Of a DNA stretch of 64,000 nucleotides, positions 1 to 8,777 are shown piece after piece (position 1 is the stretch's first letter; the number at the start of each line of letters is the position of its first letter). The translations under genes were made by a program, and so were the position numbers. The stretch is from Aquimonas voraii (GTDB lineage: Bacteria; Pseudomonadota; Gammaproteobacteria; Xanthomonadales; Xanthomonadaceae), in assembly GCF_900101825.1 (NCBI RefSeq), contig NZ_FNAG01000010.1:1-64000 (forward strand). The letters are read 5' to 3'. Below the pieces are notes generated by a model. The model was not told the origin of the DNA and made no database searches. It saw only the letters and a program-made list of their open reading frames with translations.

Positions 1-1014
1 TCCGAGCGCTTCAGCACCCAGATCCGCGGCCTGAACGTCGCCACCCGCAATGCCAATGACGGCATCTCGCTTGCACAGACCGCCGAAGGTGCGATGGCCG
101 AGATCGGTAACAACCTGCAGCGCATCCGCGAGCTGGCCGTGCAGTCGTCGAACGCCACCAACAGCGCCACCGACCGCGAAGCCCTGCAGAAGGAAGTCGC
201 CCAGCTGCAGTCGGAAATCCAGCGCGTCGCCACCCAGACCGAGTTCAACGGCACCAAGCTGCTCGACGGCAGCTTCACCGGCCAGGCCTTCCAGGTCGGC
301 GCCAATGCCGGTCAGCTGATCACGGTCAGCGCCGTCACCAATGCGCAGACCGACAGCCTGGGCTCGACCCTGTTCGCGACCGGCGATATCGCCCTGGCAG
401 TCACCGATCCCACCGCGGACTTCGAGCTTGAGGACGTGACCATCAACGGCGTCAACATCGGCAGCTTCACGGTCGCGGCCGCAGGCGCCGGCCAGAGTGC
501 GGCCATGGTGACCGCCATGCAAACGGCCCTTGTCAGCGCCATCAATGAGCGTGCGCCGGAACTCGGCGTGCTGGCGACGGCCGACGGTGCTGCCGGAATC
601 GAACTGAACGGCATCACCAACCGCTCCACGGCGATTACCACCACGGCAACCGCCACCAACGGCTCGGCGACGCTCACCGCCGCCGCACCGACCACGGCGA
701 GTTTCGTCGCCGATGTGGACATCTCGGACTTTCTGGGCGCCCAGCAGGCGATCGCGGTGATGGACGCCTCGCTGACCACCATCAATTCGGCGCGCGCCGA
801 CATGGGCGCGATCCAGAACCGCTTCAGCTCGGTGATCCAGAACCTGCAGACCGCCAGCGAAAACCTCTCGGCCAGCCGCTCGCGCATCCGCGATGCCGAC
901 TACGCCAAGGAAACCGCCGAGCTCACCCGCACCCAGATCCTGCAGCAGGCCGGCACCGCCATGCTCGCCCAGGCCAACCAGCTGCCGCAGAACGTCCTGA
1001 GCCTGCTCCGTTAA
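1..1014 (+). CDS. fliC: Flagellin, 5' end outside window
   Basis: Flagellin, the subunit of the flagellar filament. The frame is open from the first base, and the visible 337 residues begin about 50 residues into a normal flagellin, in the conserved segment containing TQIRGLNVATRNANDGIS and ELAVQSSNATNS. The C-terminal D0 part (SRIRDADYAKETAELTRTQI, ending NVLSLLR) is intact. The middle (about residues 110-235 of the visible part) is the variable surface domain, rich in Thr and Ala. It is followed at 69 bp by flaG and then fliD, the usual filament order. The true start and promoter lie upstream of the window. Confidence 0.97.
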   Translation, partial: SERFSTQIRGLNVATRNANDGISLAQTAEGAMAEIGNNLQRIRELAVQSSNATNSATDREALQKEVAQLQSEIQRVATQTEFNGTKLLDGSFTGQAFQVGANAGQLITVSAVTNAQTDSLGSTLFATGDIALAVTDPTADFELEDVTINGVNIGSFTVAAAGAGQSAAMVTAMQTALVSAINERAPELGVLATADGAAGIELNGITNRSTAITTTATATNGSATLTAAAPTTASFVADVDISDFLGAQQAIAVMDASLTTINSARADMGAIQNRFSSVIQNLQTASENLSASRSRIRDADYAKETAELTRTQILQQAGTAMLAQANQLPQNVLSLLR

Positions 1015-1036
1015 GGTAGGGTTCCGGGCTCCACCG

Positions 1037-1069
1037 GGGGGCAGGGTCGCACCCTGCCCCCTCCGGTCC
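1037..1069 (+). terminator. GC-rich hairpin between fliC and flaG
   Basis: An inverted repeat (GGGGCAGGGT, loop CGC, ACCCTGCCCC, with outer ACCGG/CCGGT pairs) starts 22 bp after the fliC stop. It has no clear T-run. It could be a partial terminator or mRNA-stabilising hairpin that separates abundant flagellin mRNA from flaG-fliD transcription. Confidence 0.6.
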
Positions 1070-1082
1070 GAGGTAGTCCGCC

Positions 1083-1493
1083 ATGAACACCATCAATCCG
1101 CTGTCCACCCTGATGAGCCCGGCGGCTGCGCTACGCAGCAGCGGGGCTTCCGCGCTTTCGGCGCCGGTACCGGTGCCGTCCGCCGCCGCCGTGGCTGCGT
1201 CCGACAGCCCGCAGGCCCAAGCCTTGCAAGCGCCCCCGGGCAAGGGCGAAGCCGGCGACAGGCCGCGTGGGCGCGACCAGGCTGAAAGCCTGCAGCGCGA
1301 GCTCGACGAGGTCATGAAGGATGTGCAGACCGCGCTGCGCTTCCGCGTCGATGATGATGCCGACCAGGTCGTGGTCAGCATCGTCGACCGTGAATCGGGC
1401 GACGTGATCCAGCAGATACCGTCCGAGGTTTCGCTGCGCATCGCCAAGCGCATGGCCGAGCTGGGCTCGGGCATGATCAACGAAAGCGCCTAG
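1083..1493 (+). CDS. flaG: FlaG family flagellar protein
   Basis: A 136-residue FlaG homologue. FlaG proteins are small flagellar accessory proteins, linked to filament length control in several bacteria. The N-terminal 65 residues are low-complexity (Ala, Ser, Pro). The conserved part is residues 70-136, with RFRVDDDADQVVVSIVDRES followed by GDVIQQIPSEVSLRIAKRM, the typical FlaG ending. It sits between fliC and fliD, 21 bp before fliD, as in many polar flagellates. Its own start is ATG at 1083 after GAGGTAGTCCGCC. Confidence 0.9.
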   Translation: MNTINPLSTLMSPAAALRSSGASALSAPVPVPSAAAVAASDSPQAQALQAPPGKGEAGDRPRGRDQAESLQRELDEVMKDVQTALRFRVDDDADQVVVSIVDRESGDVIQQIPSEVSLRIAKRMAELGSGMINESA

Positions 1494-1514
1494 CGCGAAC
1501 GGAGCACGGCAGCC

Positions 1515-2867
1515 ATGTCCAGCATCGGCAGCGTCGGTTCGGGTCTCGACATCCAGGGTCTGGTCAGCCAGCTCGTGGCAGCCGAGCGTGCGCCGCAGGC
1601 GCAGCGGCTGTCGCGGATCGAAACCAGCGCGCGCGCCCAGCTGAGTTCACTCGGCAACATCAGCAGCGTGCTCGCCCAGCTGAAGTCCGCTGCCACTGCC
1701 TTCAGCACCTCCAGCGGCTTCGGCGCACGCACGGTCAGCCTGAGCAATGGCAACTATCTGAGCGCAACCGCGGGGCCACAGGCCCAGCAGGGCAGCTATG
1801 AGATCGAGGTGGTCGACCTGGCACGAGCGGGCAAGATCAGCTCGGCCCCCCAGGCCACGGCCTCGACTTCGCTCGGCAGCGGCAGCCTGACGCTCAACGT
1901 CGGCAGTGCAAGCTTCACGGTCAACGGCGGCGGCGGTCCGATCACCCTCGAGGGCCTGCGTGACGCCATCAACAACGCCAGCGACAACGCTGGCGTCTCT
2001 GCCAGCCTGGTCACCACGGACGACGGTGTGCGGCTGGTGCTCACGGGGCGCGAAACCGGCGCGTCCAAGACCTTGTCGATCAGCGGCAGCGGCGATCTGA
2101 CCGCCTTCGCAGCGGCCGTCACCGTCAACACGACCGCCGCCAACGCCCAGGTGCGCGTCGATGGCAACCTGGCGTCGTCCAGCACCAATACCTTCGCTTC
2201 GGTGATCCCGGGGGTCAGCTTCACGGCGACCAAGTCGGAGACCGACCCCGCAAGCACGCGCACCACGCTCACCGTGGGCCGCGACGATGGCGCCGCACGC
2301 AAGCAGGCCGAAGCCTTCGTCACCTCCGTCAACAGCGTGCTGAGCACGGTCAAGGTGGCGACGCTCGCCAATCCGCAGACCGGGGTGACCTCGCCGCTGA
2401 CCGGCGATGCCTTGCCGCGCTCACTGGTCAGCCAGCTGCGTAACGCCATCGGCGCCAACGTGGCCGGTCAGCCGGCCGGGTTCGAGTCACTGAACTCGGT
2501 GGGGATCACCTTCCAGGCCGACGGCAGCCTCAAGCTCGACGCCACCCGCTTCGATGCGGCGATGAATGCCAATCCGCAGGCGGTGGCCAAGCTGTTCAGT
2601 GGCGACGGCAGCACAGGAAAGCGGGTGGTCGACCTCGTCGACAGCTTCACCGGCGCGAATGGCGCCATCACCAGCCGCAGCAAGGCAATCAACGAGCGTC
2701 TGAGCGACGTCACCGTCCAGCGCGAGGCGCTGGATCGGCGGATGGAGCGCGTCCAGGCCACCTACCTCGCCCAGTTCACGGCGATGGAGAAGATCGTCAC
2801 CCAGCTGCAGGGCACCAGCAGTTTCCTGGCCGGCCAGCTGGCCCAGCTGCCCTCCGCCGCCCGTTAA
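1515..2867 (+). CDS. fliD: Flagellar hook-associated protein 2 (filament cap)
   Basis: FliD forms the pentameric cap at the filament tip and guides flagellin folding. The product is 450 residues, a normal length for polar flagellates. The N-terminal domain (about residues 5-105) has the characteristic GSGLDIQGLVSQLVAAERAP. The FliD C-terminal domain runs from about 225 to 440, with GVTSPLTGD, coiled-coil heptads around 385-430 (RMERVQATYLAQFTAMEKIV) and the terminal Leu-rich helix. The start at 1515 follows ACGGAGCACGGCAGCC. It is 17 bp upstream of its partner-chaperone region fliS. Confidence 0.97.
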   Translation: MSSIGSVGSGLDIQGLVSQLVAAERAPQAQRLSRIETSARAQLSSLGNISSVLAQLKSAATAFSTSSGFGARTVSLSNGNYLSATAGPQAQQGSYEIEVVDLARAGKISSAPQATASTSLGSGSLTLNVGSASFTVNGGGGPITLEGLRDAINNASDNAGVSASLVTTDDGVRLVLTGRETGASKTLSISGSGDLTAFAAAVTVNTTAANAQVRVDGNLASSSTNTFASVIPGVSFTATKSETDPASTRTTLTVGRDDGAARKQAEAFVTSVNSVLSTVKVATLANPQTGVTSPLTGDALPRSLVSQLRNAIGANVAGQPAGFESLNSVGITFQADGSLKLDATRFDAAMNANPQAVAKLFSGDGSTGKRVVDLVDSFTGANGAITSRSKAINERLSDVTVQREALDRRMERVQATYLAQFTAMEKIVTQLQGTSSFLAGQLAQLPSAAR

Positions 2868-2884
2868 ACCACGAGGACACTCCC

Positions 2885-3289
2885 ATGCACGGCGCACAGG
2901 CCTATCTCAAGCAGTACCGCAGCACCGGCCTCGAAGGCTCGGTGATCGATGCCAGCCCGCACAAGCTGATCAGCCTGCTGCTGAGCGGCGCACGCGAACG
3001 CATCGCGCTGGCGATGGCCGCCATGGCCGAGGGTCGGGTGGCCGCGAAAGGTGAGGCCATCAGCCGCGCCTGCGCCATCATCGACAGCCTGCGCGGCTCG
3101 CTCGATCATGGCGCCGGCGGCGACGTGGCCGGCAGCCTCGAAGCCCTCTACGATTACGCCACCCGCCGGCTGGTCGAAGGCAATGCCAGCAACGACCCGG
3201 CCGCCTTTGGTGAAGTCGACGCCCTGCTCGCCGAGGTTCAATCGGCTTGGGCCGCCATTCCACCGGAGTTGCAGCAGAAAGCTGGCTGA
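2885..3289 (+). CDS. fliS: Flagellin export chaperone FliS
   Basis: FliS binds the C-terminus of unpolymerised flagellin in the cytoplasm and delivers it to the export gate. The 134-residue product is the usual size. It opens with YLKQYRSTGLEGSVIDASPH and continues KLISLLLSGARERI, matching the conserved FliS N-terminal helix and the PHKLI motif. The start at 2885 is preceded by ACGAGGACACTCCC, a good ribosome-binding site. It is followed at 24 bp by the fliT-position gene, so cap, flagellin chaperone and second chaperone are probably co-transcribed. Confidence 0.95.
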   Translation: MHGAQAYLKQYRSTGLEGSVIDASPHKLISLLLSGARERIALAMAAMAEGRVAAKGEAISRACAIIDSLRGSLDHGAGGDVAGSLEALYDYATRRLVEGNASNDPAAFGEVDALLAEVQSAWAAIPPELQQKAG

Positions 3290-3313
3290 TCCCCTGGCCC
3301 CGGAGCCCACAGC

Positions 3314-3595
3314 ATGCGCGAGATCCTCGACCGCTTCGAAGCCCTCGCGGCGCGACTGGAGCGCGGTGAATTCGAGGGCGCCGCCGAGGCTTTGGCCGAT
3401 CACGACCGTGCCGTGCGTGCCGCATTCGCCAGCCCGGGCCCGATCGATGAAGTGCTGGCGCGCAGCCTGCTCGCCCGCCAGCACCAGGTGCATTCGCTGA
3501 TGCTCGCCCTCCGCGACCAGCTGGGCGAGCGCCTCGGCAGCGCGCGTCGCGGCCATAGCGCCGTCAGCCACTACCTCACGGATAGCGCCGAATGA
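3314..3595 (+). CDS. Small helical protein at the fliT position
   Basis: A 93-residue, highly charged all-helical protein directly after fliS. In many gammaproteobacteria this slot is occupied by FliT, the FliD chaperone. Sequence similarity to E. coli FliT is too weak to see by eye, so function is inferred from size, helicity and position. It ends four bases into the next gene (ATGA overlap at 3592-3595), implying translational coupling with the PilZ-type gene. A short unrelated adaptor is the alternative. Confidence 0.75.
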   Translation: MREILDRFEALAARLERGEFEGAAEALADHDRAVRAAFASPGPIDEVLARSLLARQHQVHSLMLALRDQLGERLGSARRGHSAVSHYLTDSAE

Positions 3596-4158
3596 GCCCG
3601 GGCGAAGCCGAGCGCAGGCTGTTCGGCGAAGCCCTGGTCTGCAGCGACGACCTGCCCTGGACGCTGACGCCGGGCCCCGAACGGGCGGATGAGATCCTGC
3701 GCCACCAGGCGATGGCCGAGCGCCTGTTGCGCAGCGCCGCCAGCGCCGAGACCGCCGGTCCCGAGGATGCCGAGCACAGCCCGCAGGACGTCGCTCTGCT
3801 GCGCATGGAGGCCAAGATCGACCTGGCCCTTGAGCTGCTTGGCCGGATGCTGGCCGCCGAGCAGCCGCAGCCGCCGCCGCGTCCGGCACGCTGGTCGCGA
3901 TTGGGCGCGCAGGTGCTTGCCTCCTCGGAGCGCGCACCCGGCAGCCGCCATCTGCTCAGCCTGCAGCTGCCCACCGGGCTCAACCTGCCGCTGCGCCTGC
4001 CCGTCGAGGTACTCGCCAGCGAGCCGCGTGAAGATGGGCAGATCGCGCTCTGGTTGGCCTTCAGTCCTGTGTCAGCCGGTCTGGAGGCCGCGCTGGAGCG
4101 ATTCCTGTTCCGCCAGCACCGCCGACAGATCGCCGCCCACCGCCGGGGCGGCAACTGA
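3592..4158 (+). CDS. Atypical PilZ-domain protein (tPilZ-like)
   Basis: A 188-residue protein whose N-terminal half (about 30-100) is helical and heptad-rich. The C-terminal half (about 100-185) looks like a beta-barrel PilZ fold: ARWSRLGAQVLAS, then HLLSLQLPTGLNLPLRLPVE. The classical RxxxR and D/NxSxxG c-di-GMP motifs are not clear. This architecture matches the tetrameric atypical PilZ family known from Xanthomonas campestris XC6012. It overlaps the preceding gene by ATGA inside the filament-chaperone block, so a role in c-di-GMP-dependent motility control is likely. Direct nucleotide binding cannot be judged from sequence alone. Confidence 0.75.
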   Translation: MSPGEAERRLFGEALVCSDDLPWTLTPGPERADEILRHQAMAERLLRSAASAETAGPEDAEHSPQDVALLRMEAKIDLALELLGRMLAAEQPQPPPRPARWSRLGAQVLASSERAPGSRHLLSLQLPTGLNLPLRLPVEVLASEPREDGQIALWLAFSPVSAGLEAALERFLFRQHRRQIAAHRRGGN

Positions 4159-4246
4159 TTTGTCCAACGTGAACTCCATCATGCTTCCGCCAACCCGTGC
4201 GCTGCGTTAAGTTTCGATTCCGAGTCCGCTTCCCCGGAAACCACGC

Positions 4247-4879
4247 ATGCGCGTACTGATCGCCGACGACCACACCCTGGTGCGCGCCGGCATCCGCCGA
4301 TTGCTGGAATCGCAGCCCGACATCGAAGTGGTTGCCGAGGCCCAGGACGGCCAGGAGGCGCTGGACCTCACGGCCATCCATCGACCGGATGTCGCCCTGA
4401 TCGATCTCGCCATGCCGGGGCGCAACGGCCTTGACGTGCTGATCGACATGCGTCGCCTGTTCCCTGAAACGGTCATTGTGATGATGTCCATGCACGCGGA
4501 CCCCGCCTACGTCAGGACGGCACTGGAGCGCGGCGCACTGGGTTTCGTCGTCAAGGAAGCCGCCCCCGCCGAGCTGGAGATCGCCCTTCGCGCAGCCCTT
4601 CGTGGCGATACCTTCCTGAGTCCCAAGATCTCCTCCCGCATGCTCGGCAACAGCCACCAGCGCGTGCCCGGCGCGCAGGATCTCGAATCCCTGCCGCCAC
4701 GACAGCGCGAGATCTTGCGCCTGCTTGCCCAGGGCAAGGTGACCAAGGAGATCGCCGCTCTGTTGGGCATCAGCGTCAAGACGGTCGAGACCCACCGCGC
4801 GCGGATGATGGAGACGCTGGGAATCCGACGCTCCAGTGAGTTGCTGCGTTTCGCCGTGCAGCGCGCGCTCGACGCCTGA
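4247..4879 (+). CDS. NarL/FixJ-family response regulator
   Basis: A two-domain DNA-binding response regulator of 210 residues. The receiver domain (1-120) has the acidic pair D7/D8 after MRVLIA, the phosphoacceptor D53 (VALIDLAMPG), the switch residue in MMSMHAD and a Lys in FVVKEAAP. The LuxR-type helix-turn-helix (about 143-207) contains LPPRQREILRLLAQG and VKTVETHRARMMETL. No histidine kinase is adjacent, so its partner is unlinked. The location between the filament block and rpoN2 suggests regulation of motility or surface genes. A terminator follows. Confidence 0.92.
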   Translation: MRVLIADDHTLVRAGIRRLLESQPDIEVVAEAQDGQEALDLTAIHRPDVALIDLAMPGRNGLDVLIDMRRLFPETVIVMMSMHADPAYVRTALERGALGFVVKEAAPAELEIALRAALRGDTFLSPKISSRMLGNSHQRVPGAQDLESLPPRQREILRLLAQGKVTKEIAALLGISVKTVETHRARMMETLGIRRSSELLRFAVQRALDA

Positions 4880-4959
4880 CGTCGATCCACCGACGCCAAG
4901 CGAGTCTCCTCGGCGGCATCGCCCGGTTCCTGCCCGGATCAACCGTCAAAACCCGCTGC

Positions 4960-4993
4960 AAACCCGACGATCCAACGCCGGGTTTCCGTTTTT
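4960..4993 (+). terminator. Rho-independent terminator after the response regulator
   Basis: Stem AAACCCG/CGGGTTT with a 12-base loop, then CCGTTTTT. It lies about 80 bp past the response regulator stop and separates it from rpoN2. The remainder of 4880-5112 holds the presumed rpoN2 promoter, not resolved by eye. Confidence 0.7.
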
Positions 4994-5112
4994 GTGGGGG
5001 ATTTCCCGACGCGTGTAGGGTCCACCCTGATTAATTTTCCGACGTTCGCTGCCGAGAATGTTCAGTACATGCCCCTTGTGCGGGCGTCGCCGTAGTTCTG
5101 CGAGGGGTCCCC

Positions 5113-6570
5113 ATGAAACAGGGCATGCGACAGCAGCTCAGCCAGACGCTCAGTCTGACCCCACAGCTGCTGCAGTCGATCCGGCTGCTGCACTTGAATG
5201 CGATCGAGCTCGAGGCCGAGGTCAACCGCGCGCTGGAGGACAACCCCCTGCTGGAGGCCGATGTCGACGACGAGTCCCCGGAGGACGCCGCCGAAGGCGC
5301 ACAGGTCGAGTTGGAGGACAGCCTCGACGGGCCTCGCGAAGACCTGCCCAGCGAATTCATCGAAGCGGGCCTGAGCCGGGTCAACAGTGCCCCCAGCGAC
5401 GATGACGATCCGCTGGCCCGCTGCGTGGCCCGCGAAACCGGCGGCATCCGCCAGCGCCTTCTGGAGCAGCTGAGCCTCGAACTGCATACCCGCGAGGAGC
5501 TCGAAGCGGCGGCCTGGCTGATCGACCAGGTCGACGATGCCGGCTACCTCGAACTGCCGCTGCAGGACCTCGCCGCCGCTGCGCGCGCGCGCGGCATCGA
5601 CCCGCTGCGTCTGGCCGGCATCCGCCAGAAGCTCATGCGGCTGGAGCCCGCTGGTTTCGGCGCGGTCGACCTGCGCGAATGCCTGCTGGTGCAGCTGGAA
5701 CAGCGCGACCACGACGAGCCCGGCCACGGGCTGGCCCTGCGCATCGTCTCCGAGCACCTGCAGCTGATGGCCGAGCACGACCACAACGCCATTGCCGACG
5801 CGCTCGACGTCAGCGCCGACGAGGTCATTTGCGCCGAGCGCCTGATCATGGCGCTCGACCCCAAGCCCGGCGCCTACTCGACGCCCGAGCCGCAGCAGTA
5901 CGTCGTGCCCGACGTCATCGTGCGGAAGGGCCGCAACGGCAACTGGGTGGTGAGCCTGAACCCGCTGACCGCGCCCAAGGTGCGGATCAGCCCCGTCTGC
6001 GAAGCCCTGCTGGAGAATGCCTCGCAGGACGATGCGGGTGCAAAGAAGATGCGGGAGCTGCTGCAGGACGCGCGTTGGCTGACCCGCGGCCTGTCGATGC
6101 GCTATGACACTCTGCTCAAGACCACCCAGGCGATCGTCGAACGCCAGCTCGGCTTCTTCGAGCGCGGCGAGGAGGGCATGGGCCCGCTGACCCTGCGCGA
6201 GGTGGCCGACGCCATCGGCATGCACGAGTCATCGATCTCGCGCATCACCACCGGCAAGTACGTACAGACCCCGCGCGGCACCTTCGAACTCAAGTATTTC
6301 TTCGCCGTCCGCCTGGAGGGCGCCTCCGTTGCCGGCGTGGCCGTGCGCGCCATGGTCAAGCGGCTGATCGACTCGGAGAACCCCTCGGCGCCCTTGGCCG
6401 ATGACACCATCGTCAGCCTGCTGGCTCGCCAGGGCGTGAGTATCGCCCGTCGCACGGTCGCCAAATACCGCGAGATGCTGGGCATCGGCTCGGCCAAGGA
6501 GCGCCGCCTGCACGCGATGGGCGATCATCGCGCTCCCCGCGTTCCCCACCTTACGAGAACTGCCCCATGA
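5113..6570 (+). CDS. rpoN2: RNA polymerase sigma-54 factor (flagellar copy, RpoN2)
   Basis: Sigma-54, which directs RNA polymerase to -24/-12 promoters and needs an AAA+ activator such as FleQ. The 485-residue product has region I at the N-terminus (MKQGMRQQLSQTLSLTPQLL), an acidic region II (about 52-100), the core-binding domain, and the RpoN box near the C-terminus (ARRTVAKYREMLGI). The first ATG follows GCGAGGGGTCCCC. It overlaps vemR by ATGA (6567-6570). Genomes of Xanthomonas carry a second rpoN at exactly this flagellar position. Whether this organism has another rpoN cannot be seen here. Confidence 0.96.
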   Translation: MKQGMRQQLSQTLSLTPQLLQSIRLLHLNAIELEAEVNRALEDNPLLEADVDDESPEDAAEGAQVELEDSLDGPREDLPSEFIEAGLSRVNSAPSDDDDPLARCVARETGGIRQRLLEQLSLELHTREELEAAAWLIDQVDDAGYLELPLQDLAAAARARGIDPLRLAGIRQKLMRLEPAGFGAVDLRECLLVQLEQRDHDEPGHGLALRIVSEHLQLMAEHDHNAIADALDVSADEVICAERLIMALDPKPGAYSTPEPQQYVVPDVIVRKGRNGNWVVSLNPLTAPKVRISPVCEALLENASQDDAGAKKMRELLQDARWLTRGLSMRYDTLLKTTQAIVERQLGFFERGEEGMGPLTLREVADAIGMHESSISRITTGKYVQTPRGTFELKYFFAVRLEGASVAGVAVRAMVKRLIDSENPSAPLADDTIVSLLARQGVSIARRTVAKYREMLGIGSAKERRLHAMGDHRAPRVPHLTRTAP

Positions 6571-6950
6571 ATCGCCTTACCGTCCTGCTGGTCGATGATC
6601 ACGATGGCTTCCTCAACGCGGCGATGCGGCATTTCCGCAACGTCGGTTGGCTGGAAGTGGTCGGCCGCGCGATGAACGGCCTGGAGGCGATCGCCCAGAC
6701 CGAGCAGCTGAAGCCGGCCGTGGTCCTGATGGACCTGGCCATGCCCGAGATGGGCGGCCTGCAGGCGACGCGCCTCATCAAGGCGCAGACCGCCCCGCCC
6801 TACATCGTGATCGCCAGCCACTTCGACGACGCCGAGCACCGCGAGCACGCCGCCCGCGCCGGCGCTGACGCCTTCATCAGCAAGCTCAACTACGTCCAGG
6901 AGGTCATGCCCATCCTGGCGCGGCTGGCGGGAGAGCGGGGCCATGTCTGA
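6567..6950 (+). CDS. vemR: Single-domain response regulator VemR
   Basis: A 127-residue stand-alone receiver without output domain. D10/D11 (LLVDDH), phosphoacceptor D56 ([12 protein letters not shown]) and K105-region (FISKLNY) are all present. In Xanthomonas campestris vemR lies between rpoN2 and fleQ, and its receiver D56 is the phosphorylation site for control of virulence, exopolysaccharide and motility; here both the neighbours and D56 coincide. It overlaps rpoN2 by 4 bp and fleQ by 8 bp, so the three are translationally coupled. A role as protein-protein switch on FleQ activity is inferred from that system. Confidence 0.93.
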   Translation: MNRLTVLLVDDHDGFLNAAMRHFRNVGWLEVVGRAMNGLEAIAQTEQLKPAVVLMDLAMPEMGGLQATRLIKAQTAPPYIVIASHFDDAEHREHAARAGADAFISKLNYVQEVMPILARLAGERGHV

Positions 6951-8364
6951 ATCACGCGTGCTGGTGATCGATGCCGACCGCGGCCGCGGCGAGCGCATCG
7001 GCACCATCCTCGACTTCATGGATCTGACCCCGCGGGTGGTCACCGACGCCGACGAGCTGCACCTGTCGCGGCATGACCCGCAGGACTGGCTGGCCGTGGT
7101 GATGGGTGAGATCACCGACGCCAAGAGCTGGAAAGCCTTCCTCGACTGGATGAAGCGCGATCCGCTGCACCCGCCGATCCTGGCCCTGCCCGAGCATCAT
7201 CTCGACGGCCCCGAGGCCTTCGGCCTGAACGATGCCAACTTCTGGCCGCTGGACTATCCGATCAAGCAGCCGCAGCTGGTTGAACATCTGCGCCGCGCCA
7301 GCATCAAGAAGATGGAGGACATCGCCGATGCCGGCGTGCCACGCGGCGGCCCGACCGGCAGCAGTGCGGCCGTGCAGAAACTGCGGCGGATGATTGAACA
7401 GGTGGCCAGCTTCGACACCACGGTGCTCATCCTCGGCGAGTCGGGCACCGGCAAGGAAGTCTGCGCGCGCGCGATCTACGAGCGCTCCGCCCGGCGCAAC
7501 GGCCCCTTCGTTGCGGTGAACTGCGGCGCGATCCCCGCCGAGCTTCTCGAAAGCGAGCTGTTCGGCCATGAGAAGGGCTCGTTCACCGGGGCCATCACCT
7601 CACGCAAAGGGCGCTTCGAGCTCGCGGAGGGCGGGACGCTGTTCCTGGATGAGATCGGCGACATGAGCATGCCGATGCAGGTCAAGCTGCTGCGCGTCCT
7701 GCAGGAGCGCAGCTTCGAGCGTGTCGGTGGCAGTGACACCATCCGCTGCAACGTGCGCGTGATCGCCGCCACCCATCGCAACCTCGAAGAAGCGATCGTC
7801 AAGGGCAGCTTCCGCGAAGACCTGTTCTACCGGCTCAATGTCTTCCCGATCGAAATGCCGAGCCTGCGCGACCGCCGCGAGGACCTGCCGGAGCTGGTGA
7901 GCGCGCTGACCAAGCAGCTGGAAAAGTCGGGCCGCGGCAGCGTGCGACTCTCGCCCGAGGCCCTTCAGGTGCTGCAGGCCTATCCTTGGCCGGGCAACGT
8001 GCGCGAGCTCTCGAACCTGATCGAGCGCCTGGCGGTGCTGCACCCCGGCGGGATGGTGCGCGCCCGCGACCTGCCGGCGCGCTACCGCGACGGCATCGAG
8101 CTGCCGGAGGAGAACGAACTCGACGCGGTGATCGCCAACGAGTCACACGGCGCAGTCGACACCCTGCCGCCCGAGGGCATCGACCTCAAGGATCACATCG
8201 CCCGGATCGAGATGAGCCTGATCCGCGCGGCGCTGGAGCGCGCCGACGGCGTGGTCGCGCATGCCGCCCAGCTGCTGGGCCTGCGCCGCACCACCTTGGT
8301 CGAGAAGCTGCGCAAGTACGGTCTGGGTCGCGATGGCGACTTGAATTTGACGCCAGATTCCTGA
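6943..8364 (+). CDS. fleQ: Sigma-54-dependent flagellar master activator FleQ
   Basis: FleQ activates sigma-54 flagellar promoters and, in Pseudomonas and Xanthomonas, responds to c-di-GMP. The 473-residue protein has a degenerate FleQ receiver (1-125), an AAA+ domain with Walker A GESGTGKE (165-172), the sigma-54 contact loop GSFTGA (212-217), Walker B TLFLDE (231-236) and a C-terminal Fis-type helix-turn-helix ([17 protein letters not shown]). The contact loop reads GSFTGA rather than the common GAFTGA, a conservative change. It follows vemR with an 8-bp overlap and precedes a sigma-54 promoter. Confidence 0.96.
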   Translation: MSESRVLVIDADRGRGERIGTILDFMDLTPRVVTDADELHLSRHDPQDWLAVVMGEITDAKSWKAFLDWMKRDPLHPPILALPEHHLDGPEAFGLNDANFWPLDYPIKQPQLVEHLRRASIKKMEDIADAGVPRGGPTGSSAAVQKLRRMIEQVASFDTTVLILGESGTGKEVCARAIYERSARRNGPFVAVNCGAIPAELLESELFGHEKGSFTGAITSRKGRFELAEGGTLFLDEIGDMSMPMQVKLLRVLQERSFERVGGSDTIRCNVRVIAATHRNLEEAIVKGSFREDLFYRLNVFPIEMPSLRDRREDLPELVSALTKQLEKSGRGSVRLSPEALQVLQAYPWPGNVRELSNLIERLAVLHPGGMVRARDLPARYRDGIELPEENELDAVIANESHGAVDTLPPEGIDLKDHIARIEMSLIRAALERADGVVAHAAQLLGLRRTTLVEKLRKYGLGRDGDLNLTPDS

Positions 8365-8372
8365 CATCACTG

Positions 8373-8388
8373 CGGCACAGCTCTTGCC
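8373..8388 (+). promoter_or_regulatory. Sigma-54 promoter for the fliE operon
   Basis: The sequence CGGCACAGCTCTTGCC matches the -24/-12 consensus TGGCAC-N5-TTGC closely: GG at 8374-8375 and GC at 8386-8387 with ten bases between. It starts 9 bp after the fleQ stop and about 40 bp before the fliE start, so FleQ plus RpoN2 would drive fliEFGHIJK. Confidence 0.85.
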
Positions 8389-8428
8389 TTGATTCGCCTG
8401 AACCCCGTCAGGACGGTCCAGGCCTTCC

Positions 8429-8761
8429 ATGAGCGACGCCAGCATCAACGCCATCCTTTCGCAGATCCGCAGTCTGCAGGGACAGCTGCAGACCAACCGG
8501 CCCAGCCCGGTGGAAACCCCTGCGCCGGCAGCCGCCGAAACCGGCTTCGGCAACACGCTGAAACGCGCGGTCACCCAGGTCAATGCCGAGCAGAACGAGT
8601 CGGCCGCACTGGCGAAGGCCTTCGAGATGGGTGACCCCAATGTCGACCTGGTGCGGGTGATGCTTGCCTCGCAGCAGTCCTCGGTCAGCTTCCGCGCCAC
8701 CGTCGAGGTGCGCAACCGGCTGGTCCAGGCCTACCAGGACGTCATGAACATGCCGCTGTAA
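8429..8761 (+). CDS. fliE: Flagellar hook-basal body complex protein FliE
   Basis: FliE connects the MS ring to the proximal rod. The 110-residue product has the conserved C-terminal half: FGNTLKRAVTQVNAEQNES, DPNVDLVRVMLASQQSSVSF and TVEVRNRLVQAYQDVMNMPL in order. It is the first gene after the sigma-54 promoter and precedes fliF by 16 bp, the standard order. Confidence 0.96.
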   Translation: MSDASINAILSQIRSLQGQLQTNRPSPVETPAPAAAETGFGNTLKRAVTQVNAEQNESAALAKAFEMGDPNVDLVRVMLASQQSSVSFRATVEVRNRLVQAYQDVMNMPL

Positions 8762-8777
8762 GCGCAGGACGCCGGCG

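Noticed and set aside
4196-4230. Sigma-28 promoter before the LuxR-type regulator (TTAAGTTTCG)
   Set aside because: The -35-like part fits but no GCCGATAA-like -10 occurs at 11 bp.
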